From Cenarchaeum symbiont of Oopsacas minuta (lineage in GTDB: Archaea > Thermoproteota > Nitrososphaeria > Nitrososphaerales > Nitrosopumilaceae): DNA of 64,000 nt. The notes below the pieces were generated by a model. That model was not told the DNA's origin. It was given only the letters and a program-made list of their open reading frames with translations, and made no database searches. Positions 8,599 to 17,939 of this stretch are shown here, piece after piece (position 1 is the first letter of the stretch; every line of letters starts with the position of its first letter). The stretch covers positions 397,429 through 461,428 of the forward strand of contig JAJIZT010000001.1 of the NCBI GenBank assembly GCA_029948415.1, given 5' to 3'. The translations under genes were made by a program, and so were the position numbers.

Positions 8599-10383
8599 TT
8601 ACTTTCCATAGTAAAAATTACCAGAAGATTTTTGCTCTTTGTCCAATCTACTTGATGCTTTGTTTACACGAGGTCGGTGCGATTTTTCATCACGGCGAAA
8701 AGATATTCCAAGTGATTTTAGAAAACGATTCATGGCACTAGTTTTTGGTAAAGGTACACTAGCAGTACCTTTGATGCCAGATTGACCTTCAAATAGTACC
8801 ATGTTGTTTGATATTAGATCCATCAATTGTATATCGTGGTCTATAACGATTGCAGATCGACCATAAGAGCGGACAAACTTTTGCAAGAATTTTGCTACTG
8901 CTATACGATCTTCAACATCTAGAAACGCTGATGGCTCATCTAGTGCATAAACATCGGCTTTTTGCATAAGACATGATGCGATGGCTACTTTTTGAAGCTC
9001 TCCGCCAGAGAGCTTGTTCAAATTTTTGTTGTACAATTTTTTAATCCGAAGGGGATCTATAATACGCTCTTCCATATCGCTACCTTCTATCCTTCCACCA
9101 GCGGCACGCTCCAACACGGTTATCGTCTCTGCATCTGTATCCGACTTTAGATATTGGGGTTTGTATGCAATCTTTACACTCTTTTGGATATGACCTGAAT
9201 CTGGTTTTAACACACCTGCAATCATCTTCATGAATGTAGTCTTGCCAAGCGCATTTGCACCCACTATGCCGAGCACTTGGCCTTGCTTGACGCTACCTGC
9301 ATCTATGCTAACGGAGAATGTTGGATATTTTTTCTCTAGTTTTGGATATTCGATAATAGTCTCGTTGGTATCAAATTCATCCTTGGAAACAGATACATCA
9401 AAGGAGAAAGCTTTGTCACGAAATTTTACATTCTCTCCAGGTAGATATCCGTCAAGAAACACATTGATGCCTACTTTTGTGGAGAGCACTCCAGAGACAA
9501 TACCGTATGCTGCAGGCTCGCCGTATATTACCTCAATATAGTCACTAAGATAGTCTAGTAACGTCAAATCATGTTCTACCACCATGACGCTCTTTTCAGC
9601 TTTGGCCAATCCATGAATGACGCGTGCTACTCCTGCCCTTTGGTATACGTCGTTGTATGATGATGGTTCGTCAAAAAAATAAAAATCTGCATCACGTGAT
9701 GCAACAGCTGCAGTAGCTAAACGTTGTAGCTCACCCCCACTCAGATCGGATACGTTCTTTTCAACAGAATTTTTCAGATCCAGCTCGGAGATTAAATTAC
9801 TAGCTTTACCACATTCGTCATATTTTTCAAGTAGTTCGCCAGCAGTTCCTTTAAACGCATCCGATATATATGATAGTTGCTGTGGTTTTATTGCTACCCG
9901 TATACTATCATCACGTATAGATTCAAAATGTTTCTTCATATCTGTCCCTGCATAATATTTTAAAATCTCATCCCATTCTGGTGGATTTTCATAGTTTCCA
10001 AGATTTGGTTTTAATGTACCAGATAACAGTCCTACCACGGTGCTCTTTCCCATTCCGTTTCTTCCGAGCAGTCCGATCACTTCTCCATTTTTTGGAGTAG
10101 GCAGTCTGTAGAGTCTAAATGCATTGTCTCCATATTGATGAATTTTATCCGTGGATAACTCTGAGGCTAGATTTACTATGGTGATGGCATCAAACGGGCA
10201 CACCTTTATGCATATGCCGCAACCATTACAAATGTCCTCATCTATACGAGCTTTATTCACTTCCTCATCTAGTACAATGCATTCTGCACCTGATTTGTTT
10301 ACTGGGCAGTACTTTATGCACTCTAATCCACATTTTCTAGGCTGGCATAAATCATCATCCATAACGGCCACTCGGTGAGTCAT
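8599..10383 (-). CDS. ABCE1/Rli1 ribosome-recycling ATPase
   Basis: The 594-residue protein has the N-terminal ferredoxin-like region with two Fe-S cysteine sets (CQPRKCGLECIKYCP and CNGCGICIKVCPF). Two ABC ATPase domains follow, with Walker A GRNGMGKST and GANALGKTT and signature motifs LSGGELQRLA and LSGGELQKVA. ABCE1 splits archaeal ribosomes after termination together with aRF1/Pelota. All family parts are intact. It stands alone, upstream of a short GC-rich interval. Confidence 0.97.
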   Translation of the reverse strand: MTHRVAVMDDDLCQPRKCGLECIKYCPVNKSGAECIVLDEEVNKARIDEDICNGCGICIKVCPFDAITIVNLASELSTDKIHQYGDNAFRLYRLPTPKNGEVIGLLGRNGMGKSTVVGLLSGTLKPNLGNYENPPEWDEILKYYAGTDMKKHFESIRDDSIRVAIKPQQLSYISDAFKGTAGELLEKYDECGKASNLISELDLKNSVEKNVSDLSGGELQRLATAAVASRDADFYFFDEPSSYNDVYQRAGVARVIHGLAKAEKSVMVVEHDLTLLDYLSDYIEVIYGEPAAYGIVSGVLSTKVGINVFLDGYLPGENVKFRDKAFSFDVSVSKDEFDTNETIIEYPKLEKKYPTFSVSIDAGSVKQGQVLGIVGANALGKTTFMKMIAGVLKPDSGHIQKSVKIAYKPQYLKSDTDAETITVLERAAGGRIEGSDMEERIIDPLRIKKLYNKNLNKLSGGELQKVAIASCLMQKADVYALDEPSAFLDVEDRIAVAKFLQKFVRSYGRSAIVIDHDIQLMDLISNNMVLFEGQSGIKGTASVPLPKTSAMNRFLKSLGISFRRDEKSHRPRVNKASSRLDKEQKSSGNFYYGK

Positions 10384-10429
10384 ATAGTATGTGTTGCATA
10401 ATGTGACGCCTTATACCTTTTGAGAATTT

Positions 10430-10497
10430 GGGTCGGATCGTCGCGGCATCTTCACCGCTTTCGCTCAGACTGGAGCGGCTATTATCTCCTCATTCCC
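10430..10497 (-). ncRNA. Candidate box C/D guide sRNA
   Basis: A GC-rich island lies between two genes. Read on the minus strand it carries, in order, a C-like box ATGAGGA (10487-10493), a D' box CTGA (10465-10468), a C'-like box GTGAAGA (10449-10455) and a D-like box CCGA (10433-10436). GGG and CCC flank the two ends. Spacings (18, 9 and 12 bases) fit archaeal C/D RNAs. Three of the four boxes have one mismatch to consensus, and I could not find a target by eye. Confidence 0.33.
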
Positions 10498-10531
10498 GCA
10501 ACGTCAAGATGTACTGTGCATATTTATTTTG

Positions 10532-10948
10532 TCAGGCGCTCAAGAGAGCCATATATTCAGACTCTGTGTCTCTTTTTACATATACGGGAGTGTATATACG
10601 CACTCTTATCGCACCACCATCTCCAAGTGTAAGTCTGCCTTGTACGAATTCTTGTTTGTCTAGACGCAGACACAGTCCTGACTCTGTCAATCTAGAACCA
10701 ATCTCGGATATGATATTAGATATATCAAAGCTGCCAAGACCATCTAATATTACACGTACAATTTTTTTGGCATTACGTTTTTTTACTGTTATGCAAAGTA
10801 TGGTAATTGTATTCCCATAATGTCCAGTGGTGGATGTTTCTGAAATACAGTCTGAATCACAATCAAAGATAGTCTTTATCGAGTCATAAAATTTTGATAT
10901 ATCTTCGGTAGCATGTATTATTATTTCTATAGTGACTTGTACAGTCAT
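10532..10948 (-). CDS. RNA-binding protein of the archaeal exosome-associated type (COG1325-like)
   Basis: 138 residues ending with a basic RNA-contact segment (RLDKQEFVQGRLTLGDGGAIRVRI) typical of the small archaeal proteins that follow ribosomal and exosome genes. The name is from overall pattern, not from a catalytic motif. It is the last gene of the rps15-recJ-pcc1-serS-rps3ae operon, 9 bases after eS1. Confidence 0.65.
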   Translation of the reverse strand: MTVQVTIEIIIHATEDISKFYDSIKTIFDCDSDCISETSTTGHYGNTITILCITVKKRNAKKIVRVILDGLGSFDISNIISEIGSRLTESGLCLRLDKQEFVQGRLTLGDGGAIRVRIYTPVYVKRDTESEYMALLSA

Positions 10949-10957
10949 CGTTTACGG

Positions 10958-11572
10958 TTATGCCTCTAGAAGTGAAATTTGTTCTTTGGCAGTCTTTATC
11001 AGTTTTACATTTTCAAGACCCACATGTCTTATGCGGATGATCTTTTTAGCCAATGCCATAATATCCGAGTTTAGTTTACCATAACATGCAGTCTGGACAA
11101 ATTCATCAATGTTCATATTTGGAACTGATTTTGTTATCACGTCGCGTGCAATAAGACGTAGTGCATGTTTGCGTGAAGTGTTTAATTGACGATGTGTGAG
11201 TGCAATTATTTTTATTCTAAATAAATAACCATCCTTTGTCTGTGAATCTACAATGAACGTAATCTTTGAAGATCCACGTCTAACAAGACTGCGCAAATAT
11301 TCTGTTGCATATTGGTATCTTTTGAATATACTAGTTGCAGTCCCATCATCATTTACTTTATCTAGCTGAAAGTAAATTTTGTATTGGTGCTGTGAAGGAT
11401 CTCCCTTCATGATATCAAACAAGGTAACTTCTACAACTCTACCTCCAATTTTTCCACTGTCGGTTATAGGCACATATGCAAGGGGAACATTACCAAACGA
11501 ATCTGGGGCATGAACTGTAATCCATTTCTTCTCACGCCACTTGTCTTTTACCCTAGTTTTTCTACGAGCCAA
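10958..11572 (-). CDS. rps3ae: 30S ribosomal protein S3Ae (eS1)
   Basis: Starts MARRKTRVKDKWREKKW and contains IFDIMKGD-type (LFDIMKGDP), YQYATEYLRSLVRRGSSKI and TSRKHALRLIARDVI, all diagnostic for eS1 of the small subunit platform. Length (204) is normal. It follows serS at 36 bases. Confidence 0.95.
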   Translation of the reverse strand: MARRKTRVKDKWREKKWITVHAPDSFGNVPLAYVPITDSGKIGGRVVEVTLFDIMKGDPSQHQYKIYFQLDKVNDDGTATSIFKRYQYATEYLRSLVRRGSSKITFIVDSQTKDGYLFRIKIIALTHRQLNTSRKHALRLIARDVITKSVPNMNIDEFVQTACYGKLNSDIMALAKKIIRIRHVGLENVKLIKTAKEQISLLEA

Positions 11573-11608
11573 TACTCCACTTGCTCTAGCCTAAAATATA
11601 AGGGTACG

Positions 11609-12871
11609 TCAGAGTGTCTCTCTGCCCATATACGGTCTGAGAACCTCTGGTATGGATACATGGCCGTCTTTTGTCTGAAAATTCTCTAAAATTGCAACCA
11701 TCACTCTAGTCGTGGCCGCCAAAGTGGAGTTTAAGGTATGGGGATATGTTGTAGGCTCATTGGTGTGTTCTCTGAAACGGATCAATAACCTGCGGGTCTG
11801 ATAGTCTAAACAGTTGGAGCAAGAGACAACTTCTCTATACGCCTTTTGACCTGGCATCCACGCCTCTATGTCATAGGTTTTGGCTGAGACCTTGCCCATA
11901 TCTCCAGTACAAAGTAGCATGACTCTGTAAGGTATGTTTAGATTTTGGTAAAATTTCTCGGCAATCTCTAACATCTTTTCATGTTCGGCGCTAGACTCAT
12001 CGGGTCTTGCAAATACAAACTGTTCTATTTTTTCAAACTGGTGCACACGGAATATTCCTTTTTGATCTCTACCGTGGGCTCCAGCCTCTTTTCTAAAACA
12101 TGGGCTAACCCCAGCGTATCTCTTGGGGATCTGATCTCCTTTTATAATTTCATCAGAGTGCATGGCAGCCATGGCATGTTCGGATGTGCCAACAAGATAC
12201 AAATCTTCATCTTCTATCTTGTATATGACATCCTCAAAGTCTTCAGCTATAACGGCACCTTCCATTGCAGCTCGATTTATCATATATGGTGGCTGCACCA
12301 ATCCATACCCGTTATCTGAGAGATAGTCTAATGAATATGAGATGATTGCTTGATTGAGACGTACTAGTCCATCTCGTAGATAATAAAATCTAGAACCGGC
12401 AGTCTTTGCGGCTCGTTCCATGTCTATTAGGTTCGAGACTGCTGCTACGTCTAGGTGACTCTTTGCCTCAAATTCCATCTCTGTATGATTGCCCCATTTA
12501 CGTATCATTTTATTTGCTGATGCATCTGCACCTATTGGAACGGATCTCTCCAACATGTTGGGTATAGCAAATGCCATACGATGGTATTTTTTTTCAGATT
12601 CAATATGTGCAATCTCTACTTTTGTCATCTTTTCTGACATGTCTGCCATTTTTTTCAATAGATCTGTGGCATCACCATTAGATTTTTTTACCTCTGAAAT
12701 CATCTTGCCAATCTTATTTCTTTGTTGGCGCAGCTCATCTGCTATTGCCATATCTTTGAGACGCATCTGATTGGCGTGCAATAGTCCGTCAATGTCAAAT
12801 TCTATATGTCTATCATTTAGCATGCGCCTTACTTCATCAGGTTTTTCGCGCAATAGGTTTGGGTCTAGCAT
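11609..12871 (-). CDS. serS: Seryl-tRNA synthetase
   Basis: The 420-residue class II synthetase has an N-terminal coiled-coil arm (about residues 30-105), motif 2 (FRKEAGAHGRDQKGIFRVHQFEKIEQ) and motif 3 (TLNSTLAATTRVMVAILENFQ). This is the common (bacterial-type fold) SerRS and not the rare methanogen type. ATG at 12871 follows the Pcc1 stop after one base. Confidence 0.97.
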   Translation of the reverse strand: MLDPNLLREKPDEVRRMLNDRHIEFDIDGLLHANQMRLKDMAIADELRQQRNKIGKMISEVKKSNGDATDLLKKMADMSEKMTKVEIAHIESEKKYHRMAFAIPNMLERSVPIGADASANKMIRKWGNHTEMEFEAKSHLDVAAVSNLIDMERAAKTAGSRFYYLRDGLVRLNQAIISYSLDYLSDNGYGLVQPPYMINRAAMEGAVIAEDFEDVIYKIEDEDLYLVGTSEHAMAAMHSDEIIKGDQIPKRYAGVSPCFRKEAGAHGRDQKGIFRVHQFEKIEQFVFARPDESSAEHEKMLEIAEKFYQNLNIPYRVMLLCTGDMGKVSAKTYDIEAWMPGQKAYREVVSCSNCLDYQTRRLLIRFREHTNEPTTYPHTLNSTLAATTRVMVAILENFQTKDGHVSIPEVLRPYMGRETL

Positions 12872-12872
12872 A

Positions 12873-13109
12873 TTATTTTATGACCTCTAGTGCAGTCTGT
12901 ACATGTCCCAACACCTCGTCAATGGTAGGAGCTAGAGATGCCGTTCTATCTTTAGAGCACTCAAAGTCAAAAAAGAGTGCATCTGATTCCAATCTAGTCT
13001 TCATGGATAGACCTTTGGGAAAATTTACATTATCTGGCTCTATTGATTCGTAGACTGTACGAATCTTTTGTTTGGTCATATCACGGATTGTTATCCTGAT
13101 TTTGAACAT
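12873..13109 (-). CDS. pcc1: KEOPS complex subunit Pcc1
   Basis: 78 residues with the Pcc1 pattern: a first strand (FKIRITIRD), then VYESIEPDN-FPKG and an alternating hydrophobic strand (ALFFDFECS) and final helix. Pcc1 is the dimerisation subunit of KEOPS, which makes t6A37 in tRNAs. The start at 13109 is needed to keep the first strand, giving a 29-base overlap with the recJ-like gene; an ATG at 13079 would remove it. Confidence 0.75.
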   Translation of the reverse strand: MFKIRITIRDMTKQKIRTVYESIEPDNVNFPKGLSMKTRLESDALFFDFECSKDRTASLAPTIDEVLGHVQTALEVIK

Positions 13110-14493
13110 TAGCGACATTTGTCTCAAGATAGTCTAAAAAGCCGTCTAATTTGTCTCTAGTTATGCGGGCGCTTGCTGCCCCATCGTGACCGCCACCTGT
13201 ACCATCAAATTTTTCCGCTCCAGCCTGCATTATTTTATTCAGACTGACTTTGCCAGTAAATCTTGAGGATTTGCGCGAGGAGAATTTGATGGAATTACCC
13301 TTGCTATTGGTTCGTAAAATGACGATCTTTCCAGCATTTTTAGGAGATCCTGCTATGACCGAAGAGACCGTACCAGTCATATTCTCTGGAACAAGTCCAC
13401 CTCCATCGATCATGACACATATGCCACTTTGTCTGATCCTCCACCTTTCACCAGAGAGTGTATTCATGTACTCTTTTATCATGGAGCGATACTCTTCGAG
13501 TACTTTTTCAGCCTCTTTGAGCATTTGACCTCGTTCTCCCATGCATATTGTGATGCCAAGGCCAGACATGCCAATGCGTGCACAAGAGTTTAACATTGTG
13601 GAAAACTCTCTTGCATCGCGTGTACAGCTACCCGGTTCCTCCATAGTTAATGTATACGTGTTGCCAATCATCTCGTTGATTACAGCTGATGCATCATCAC
13701 CATGTGCGTGTTCTGCAAGTGATGCTAGAATTGAATTTTTTTCTTCTTGTGAGAGCTCTGATGGAACACGCCATCTGTTTTCACTCTTTAGTGGAATGTT
13801 ACATGATTTTAAAATCTCAATGCACGCATTATGATTCCATGTAACTCCTTCGATAAAAGGCCGTGCAGTAAACGCCATCGCATCAGCTAACTGGCGTGTC
13901 TCTCTTCCAACCAAAAGCAGATCTTGATTTATTTCGACAAGTTTGGCATCCACTGCGGTCTTTAGAACTGTAGCGTTTTTACCAAGTAATGATTTTCTCT
14001 CTCCAACATCTTGCCTATCGCCTATTGCAGCTACCACTGCTATTCTTGAAAGATCTATATTCTCTGAATCAAGTGACATGGCTGCCATGTATGCCATTGT
14101 GCCACTGCATGCTTCCATACCTCCGTCGATTCCAAACTTCCAAGAATTTATAATTCTTGGATCTTTTAGTTTAGAATCCTGTACATGGTGATGATCCAAA
14201 ACAAACCATTCGCCACCGATCTGTGACTCTATCTCCGATGCGTGGTTACTTCCTAAATCGGTTATCAGATTCACATCACGTTTGGAGGATTTTATGGTCT
14301 CAATCTCAAACTCTGATGTTGTTCTAACGGTAAATTTTGCGCCAGATCTAACGAGAGCAGATGCGAGTATGGATGCAGATGTTAATCCATCACAATCTGT
14401 ATGAGTGATGATGGAGAAAGTTTTTCCAGCCTTTATAGCATCATGTACAGTATCTGCAAAATATGAAAATGATTTTCCAATGTCTTCTTGCAT
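13081..14493 (-). CDS. DHH-family phosphoesterase, archaeal RecJ/GAN-like
   Basis: The DHH domain is complete: THTDCDGLTSASI, then DLGSN, then LDHHHV, with the C-terminal DHHA1 nucleic-acid-binding region (GGGHDGAASARI). In archaea this family (GAN/RecJ/Cdc45-like) binds the GINS-MCM replication helicase and is a 5'-3' exonuclease; other family members degrade oligonucleotides. Genomic position between uS15 and Pcc1 is common in archaea. Confidence 0.9.
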   Translation of the reverse strand: MQEDIGKSFSYFADTVHDAIKAGKTFSIITHTDCDGLTSASILASALVRSGAKFTVRTTSEFEIETIKSSKRDVNLITDLGSNHASEIESQIGGEWFVLDHHHVQDSKLKDPRIINSWKFGIDGGMEACSGTMAYMAAMSLDSENIDLSRIAVVAAIGDRQDVGERKSLLGKNATVLKTAVDAKLVEINQDLLLVGRETRQLADAMAFTARPFIEGVTWNHNACIEILKSCNIPLKSENRWRVPSELSQEEKNSILASLAEHAHGDDASAVINEMIGNTYTLTMEEPGSCTRDAREFSTMLNSCARIGMSGLGITICMGERGQMLKEAEKVLEEYRSMIKEYMNTLSGERWRIRQSGICVMIDGGGLVPENMTGTVSSVIAGSPKNAGKIVILRTNSKGNSIKFSSRKSSRFTGKVSLNKIMQAGAEKFDGTGGGHDGAASARITRDKLDGFLDYLETNVANVQNQDNNP

Positions 14494-14494
14494 T

Positions 14495-14944
14495 CTATTC
14501 TAGTTGAGCGATGACCGACTTATATTTCCAGTTTTTAGGAATGCGATCAATACGTTTGTAATACACAGTAAGCCTGTGAACTTTTGCCTCTATGAGTTCT
14601 AGCGATCTGACGTTGCGTCTATCTCCTTTGTTTGCTTTCAAGTGCCTTTGAAGACCTATTGCCTTTTTGACCATATTGTCCAAATCTTCAGGTAAATCTG
14701 GTAGCAGATTACGTTCTATGAGTATCTCAGTTACTGTCTTACCTGTAAGAGATTTTGTGAGAGGTATGGAATGCTGATCGCGAAGTTTGATTCCTATCTG
14801 ACTAGGACTTAGACCATCTTTGGCGTATTTTTCAATCATATTCTCTATCTCTACTGTATCTTGTGTAACCCATTTTGGAGTCACAGCAGTTATAGGCCTA
14901 ATGGAATGAGATTTACCATGTCTATGTGAATGAAGTCTGCCCAT
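14495..14944 (-). CDS. rps15: 30S ribosomal protein S15 (uS15)
   Basis: 149 residues with the archaeal N-terminal extension (MGRLHSHRHGKSHSIRP) and the core EKYAKDGLSPSQIGIKLRDQ and RNVRSLELIEAKVHRL. It is the first gene of the six-gene minus-strand operon ending at 10532. Confidence 0.96.
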   Translation of the reverse strand: MGRLHSHRHGKSHSIRPITAVTPKWVTQDTVEIENMIEKYAKDGLSPSQIGIKLRDQHSIPLTKSLTGKTVTEILIERNLLPDLPEDLDNMVKKAIGLQRHLKANKGDRRNVRSLELIEAKVHRLTVYYKRIDRIPKNWKYKSVIAQLE

Positions 14945-15102
14945 GGATATGGGTCATAATTCTTTCAAAATTAACCTTTGCCTTTGTATTAAAGTGGCAC
15001 ATATGCCTAAACTAGTATTCCATAATTCATCATTTACACAAATGTAACTCGTACGAATCTTGATTATTAAAGAGTAAAGTTAAATACCTGTGCTTGCCCA
15101 AT

Positions 15103-15435
15103 ATGTCTATGAACACAACACTACTCTTAACTGGTATGCTTGCTACAGTACTTGTGGCAACTCTTGGTTTTGCTGATGCATATGCACAATACCTAGGTAA
15201 CACTGGCAACTCTGGAGAGACTGGCAGTAGAACCTTGGAAGAAGCTCTACGATTACAACACGAGCGCGTAGTGGCTGCGCAAGAAAACCCTGCTTCTGGT
15301 TCAGGAACTCCATATCTTGATGCAAGCGGCGTTTTGGGTGCTACTGTAATATCTGGTGCCATCTTTGGTGGTATCGCAGGTGCATTCATGATACGTGGTC
15401 GCAGCGGAAAATATGCAGCACAAGGTAGAGGTTAG
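15103..15435 (+). CDS. Small exported protein with C-terminal membrane helix
   Basis: From ATG at 15103 the protein is 110 residues: a signal peptide (MNTTLLLTGMLATVLVATLGF... ending near ADAYAQ), a short polar region, then a glycine-rich membrane helix (VISGAIFGGIAGAFM) and a basic tail. A TATA-like TTAAATAC lies about 20 bases upstream. Its position at the edge of the amo region makes it a candidate accessory protein of ammonia oxidation, but that is inference only. Confidence 0.8.
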   Translation: MSMNTTLLLTGMLATVLVATLGFADAYAQYLGNTGNSGETGSRTLEEALRLQHERVVAAQENPASGSGTPYLDASGVLGATVISGAIFGGIAGAFMIRGRSGKYAAQGRG

Positions 15436-15616
15436 AAAAACTACTTAATCTATTTTTATTGATTCAACGTTTACTTCTAGTATGCAAAAATATTGTACAT
15501 AACTGCACTTTGGATTAATGCATACTAGATTTTCAGAAAAGATCTTACTAAATATTCATTCTTCATAATTATGTGTTTACGAAAAGCCTTTAAAGAATTC
15601 TACAAACACATATGTC

Positions 15617-16144
15617 ATGAACTGGCCTGGTATGGGCGATCCGTCCAAACGAAAGCAGACATTAAAATTTCTTATAATTACTGCAGCAATTGCAATATCC
15701 GTAGCTGCTGCTAGCACTGCAATTCAAGGTCAGATTAACATAAACAATCCTCTCAAAGTATGCATCAACGACAGATATGTTCCATATGAGATCTCAGCTA
15801 CACTAGAACTTTTTGTCGACGGACAAAAGGCTGACATTCCAGCCAAAGTAGGATTTGCTGACGGATGTAAAAGATCCATGTTTACACTTGCAGACGATGG
15901 TAAAATATATGCCCAGTGGGAAGAAGAATATCCGTTTGAGCTAGGACACTTTTTATGGATATGGGAGTTTCCATTAAGAGACATGGATGAATCAAAGTCT
16001 AGCATACTTGTAGATGGAAAATTAGTTAGAGAATTCATACGCGTGCCATTTGTAGACGGAGAGCATTATGTGGCAAAATTTACCTCAAAAGTGTTTGATG
16101 ATTCAAAGGATAGAGATTTCTTACCTGCCGACCCAATTCAATAA
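15617..16144 (+). CDS. Membrane-anchored exported protein near amo
   Basis: 175 residues with one N-terminal membrane helix (FLIITAAIAISVAAASTA) and an outward-facing domain with two cysteines (VCIND, DGCKRS) that could form a disulfide. No catalytic motif is seen. The protein is clean, well-coded and lies 2.6 kb from amoB with IS debris between, so it may have belonged to a tighter amo cluster. Function unknown. Confidence 0.85.
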   Translation: MNWPGMGDPSKRKQTLKFLIITAAIAISVAAASTAIQGQININNPLKVCINDRYVPYEISATLELFVDGQKADIPAKVGFADGCKRSMFTLADDGKIYAQWEEEYPFELGHFLWIWEFPLRDMDESKSSILVDGKLVREFIRVPFVDGEHYVAKFTSKVFDDSKDRDFLPADPIQ

Positions 16145-16186
16145 CATTTGATTGAGCATATCATATTATAATTGCATTAGATTTTA

Positions 16187-16277
16187 TGCATATTGAATTA
16201 ATTTTCAAAATTGATGGTGTAATTTATGCCTAAAAATTTAACATTTTCAATTTAAAATTTGATTGTGCACAAGGTCT
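16187..16277 (+). repeat. 91-bp repeat, copy 1
   Basis: Matches 21685-21775 at 89 of 91 positions. Its right end, TGCACAAGGTCT, also recurs at 18595 and 36367. It is AT-rich and holds no ORF; the copy at 21685 sits inside a decayed transposase gene, which suggests that it can move or be copied. Confidence 0.9.
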
Positions 16278-16370
16278 ATTTTTTAATATAAAATTTATTT
16301 CTGTATGATAAATAAAATAAACAGTATACAACGATTAGGTGTATACCTTGATTAAAAATATGAAAAAAGA

Positions 16371-16640
16371 TTACCAATACTTTCCGTTGTCTGGGATAAG
16401 ACCGATTCCTTCTCTTTCAAAGTGTCTGTCTAATTCATCCACCCAACGTTCACGATTGTCTTTGTAACCCCAGCCGTGTACACGTAACCAGTAGGCTATG
16501 ATTGATAGCAGGAATACTGTAAACATCATTGTGCCAAAGATGTAGATCATTACATCATAGAACAGTGGATCATAGTTTGGTCCAAGCTGTCCTGTCAGCG
16601 TTGACAAGATATTCAGGAACATTCCTAATACAGGTATCAT
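16371..16640 (-). CDS. Small membrane protein near amo
   Basis: 89 residues with a weakly hydrophobic start, one strong membrane helix (VMIYIFGTMMFTVFLLSIIAYWL) and a charged C-terminal tail rich in W, R and D. A TATA-like TATATATC on the minus strand (16661-16670) is about 25 bases upstream, so the start at 16640 fits a leaderless mRNA. AOA ammonia monooxygenase has recently described extra small subunits (AmoY, AmoZ); this gene is a candidate by size and location, not by recognised sequence. Confidence 0.8.
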   Translation of the reverse strand: MIPVLGMFLNILSTLTGQLGPNYDPLFYDVMIYIFGTMMFTVFLLSIIAYWLRVHGWGYKDNRERWVDELDRHFEREGIGLIPDNGKYW

Positions 16641-16837
16641 GAATTCACGCTATTTGTGTATGATATATACATTTCTCAAAATGGTTCTGTGAGGTTATTG
16701 GGTACTAGGCGTCAGACGTGAGATCACGATCTCTAGATTGCTGACTTTGTAAAATCGGTCATGTTCTACAGAGATCAGCATCAAAATATCTATGTGCATT
16801 GTTTCAAGTATTTCGTGCTTTTTTGCGTATTATTGTT

Positions 16838-16963
16838 TAGCGTTCGCTATGTGTGGTTTTCCAATTAAAAATGAGACATATATCTATCCAGGACATAATT
16901 CCCACAATCATCTTTATCCACTTGTTAGAGCTTGCCGCAGTTACAACGTCGGAGCCCTATCTC
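16838..16963 (-). ncRNA. IS110 3' hairpin region, copy A (possible element RNA)
   Basis: On the minus strand three small hairpins follow the transposase end: GAG/CTC (16952-16963), GGGA-ATTATG-TCCT (16890-16903) and TAGC-GAAC-GCTA (16838-16849), with a conserved block around AACTGCGGCA between the first two. The same order occurs in copies B and C, with changed but still pairing stems. Transcription is not shown. Confidence 0.4.
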
Positions 16964-16987
16964 ATATTTTAACTCGCGGCTGTACAT

Positions 16988-17907
16988 CTAACTGTAATTT
17001 TGTTCAAAATCTCTCCCATCTTTTAGCAACCAGTAAATGACCTTTAGCATCTTTGCTGCAACTGCCACTGCGGCCTTGGAATTGCCTCTCTTTTTTACAA
17101 GTCTTTTGTAAAATATTAGTTTAGGTGCATGCATCACGTGAGAGTGGATTGATTCTATTAAAATCCATCGTAGCATCCTATTATGTTATGTGGCCATGAT
17201 GCACCACATCTGCAGAGTTGCGAACTGATGGAGCAAGTCCTGCATATGATTTGAGTTTTTCAGGATTTGAAAATCTTTCAATCTCTGATGCAATCGTCAA
17301 AGCTGTAAAATCAGCAATTCCAGGAATCATCTTTAGTATCTCTACTTGTGCGTGCACTCTTGTAGATCAACATGTTGGCATCTGCTATTTTCTGATCGTA
17401 AAGGTGGATTGATGCAAGAAAGCCGTTTATCCTTTATGGCCTTGAGGCTTGTTACATATTTGTAGGAAAATGTTTTTCCAGGAATCTTTATTCCTTTTTG
17501 GAGTAATATTCCATGTATCATAGATGTTCTCGCTTGAACCAGCTTGTGTCTGTACCGAACCAGCTGCCTTTGCTCAACTGTCTTTTTGTTTGGCACATTC
17601 GATATATCCTCCACGTAACAAGTTTGCTAGGATTTGTGCATCAACCTTGTCTGTTTTTTTAGTAGATGCTGCAATAGCTTTTATCTGGTATGGATTTAAG
17701 AGAACAACGTCTAGATCCAGTCTGTCGGTCATGTATCGAAATAACCCATGCCAGACAGATGATGATTCCATCACAATCTTTGGTACGCTTGTTTGGAAAA
17801 ATTTTCTAATGTCTGTATGTCGGTTTTCAACTCGCACGTTTAATGCCTTTGTTGTCAACCATTGCTATCTGGAGAAATTTCTTGTGTGCATCAACTCCAA
17901 CGAACAT
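16988..17907 (-). pseudogene. IS110 transposase, frameshifted (copy A)
   Basis: Reading in three frames restores a nearly full DEDD/Transposase_20 protein. It starts MFVGVDAHKKFLQIAMVDNK (ATG at 17907), then NPYQIKAIAAS-KTDKVDAQILANLL, then EILKMIPGIADFTAL and SYAGLAPSVRNSADVVHHG, and ends with MLRWILIES and AKMLKVIYWLLKDG. There are several disruptions: a stop after the first 26 codons, a frame change near 17590, and stops near 17180. It is dead, but the family assignment is firm. Confidence 0.88.
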
Positions 17908-17939
17908 GACTCTCTCCCAACAGCCATACAAGAGGGGAT

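Larger units (their letters stand above)
16790..17907 (-). mobile_element. IS110-family element, copy A (decayed)
   Basis: Contains the disrupted transposase gene (16988-17907) and a noncoding 3' part (16790-16987) that is closely repeated, in the opposite orientation, at 37052-37245. The 3' end shared by copies A and B is near GCACATAGAT. No inverted repeats are evident, as expected for IS110 elements. Confidence 0.85.

Noticed and set aside
15030-15389. Minus-strand frame of 119 codons
   Set aside because: Antisense to the small exported protein gene at 15103, which has a signal peptide and promoter; the minus-strand frame has neither.
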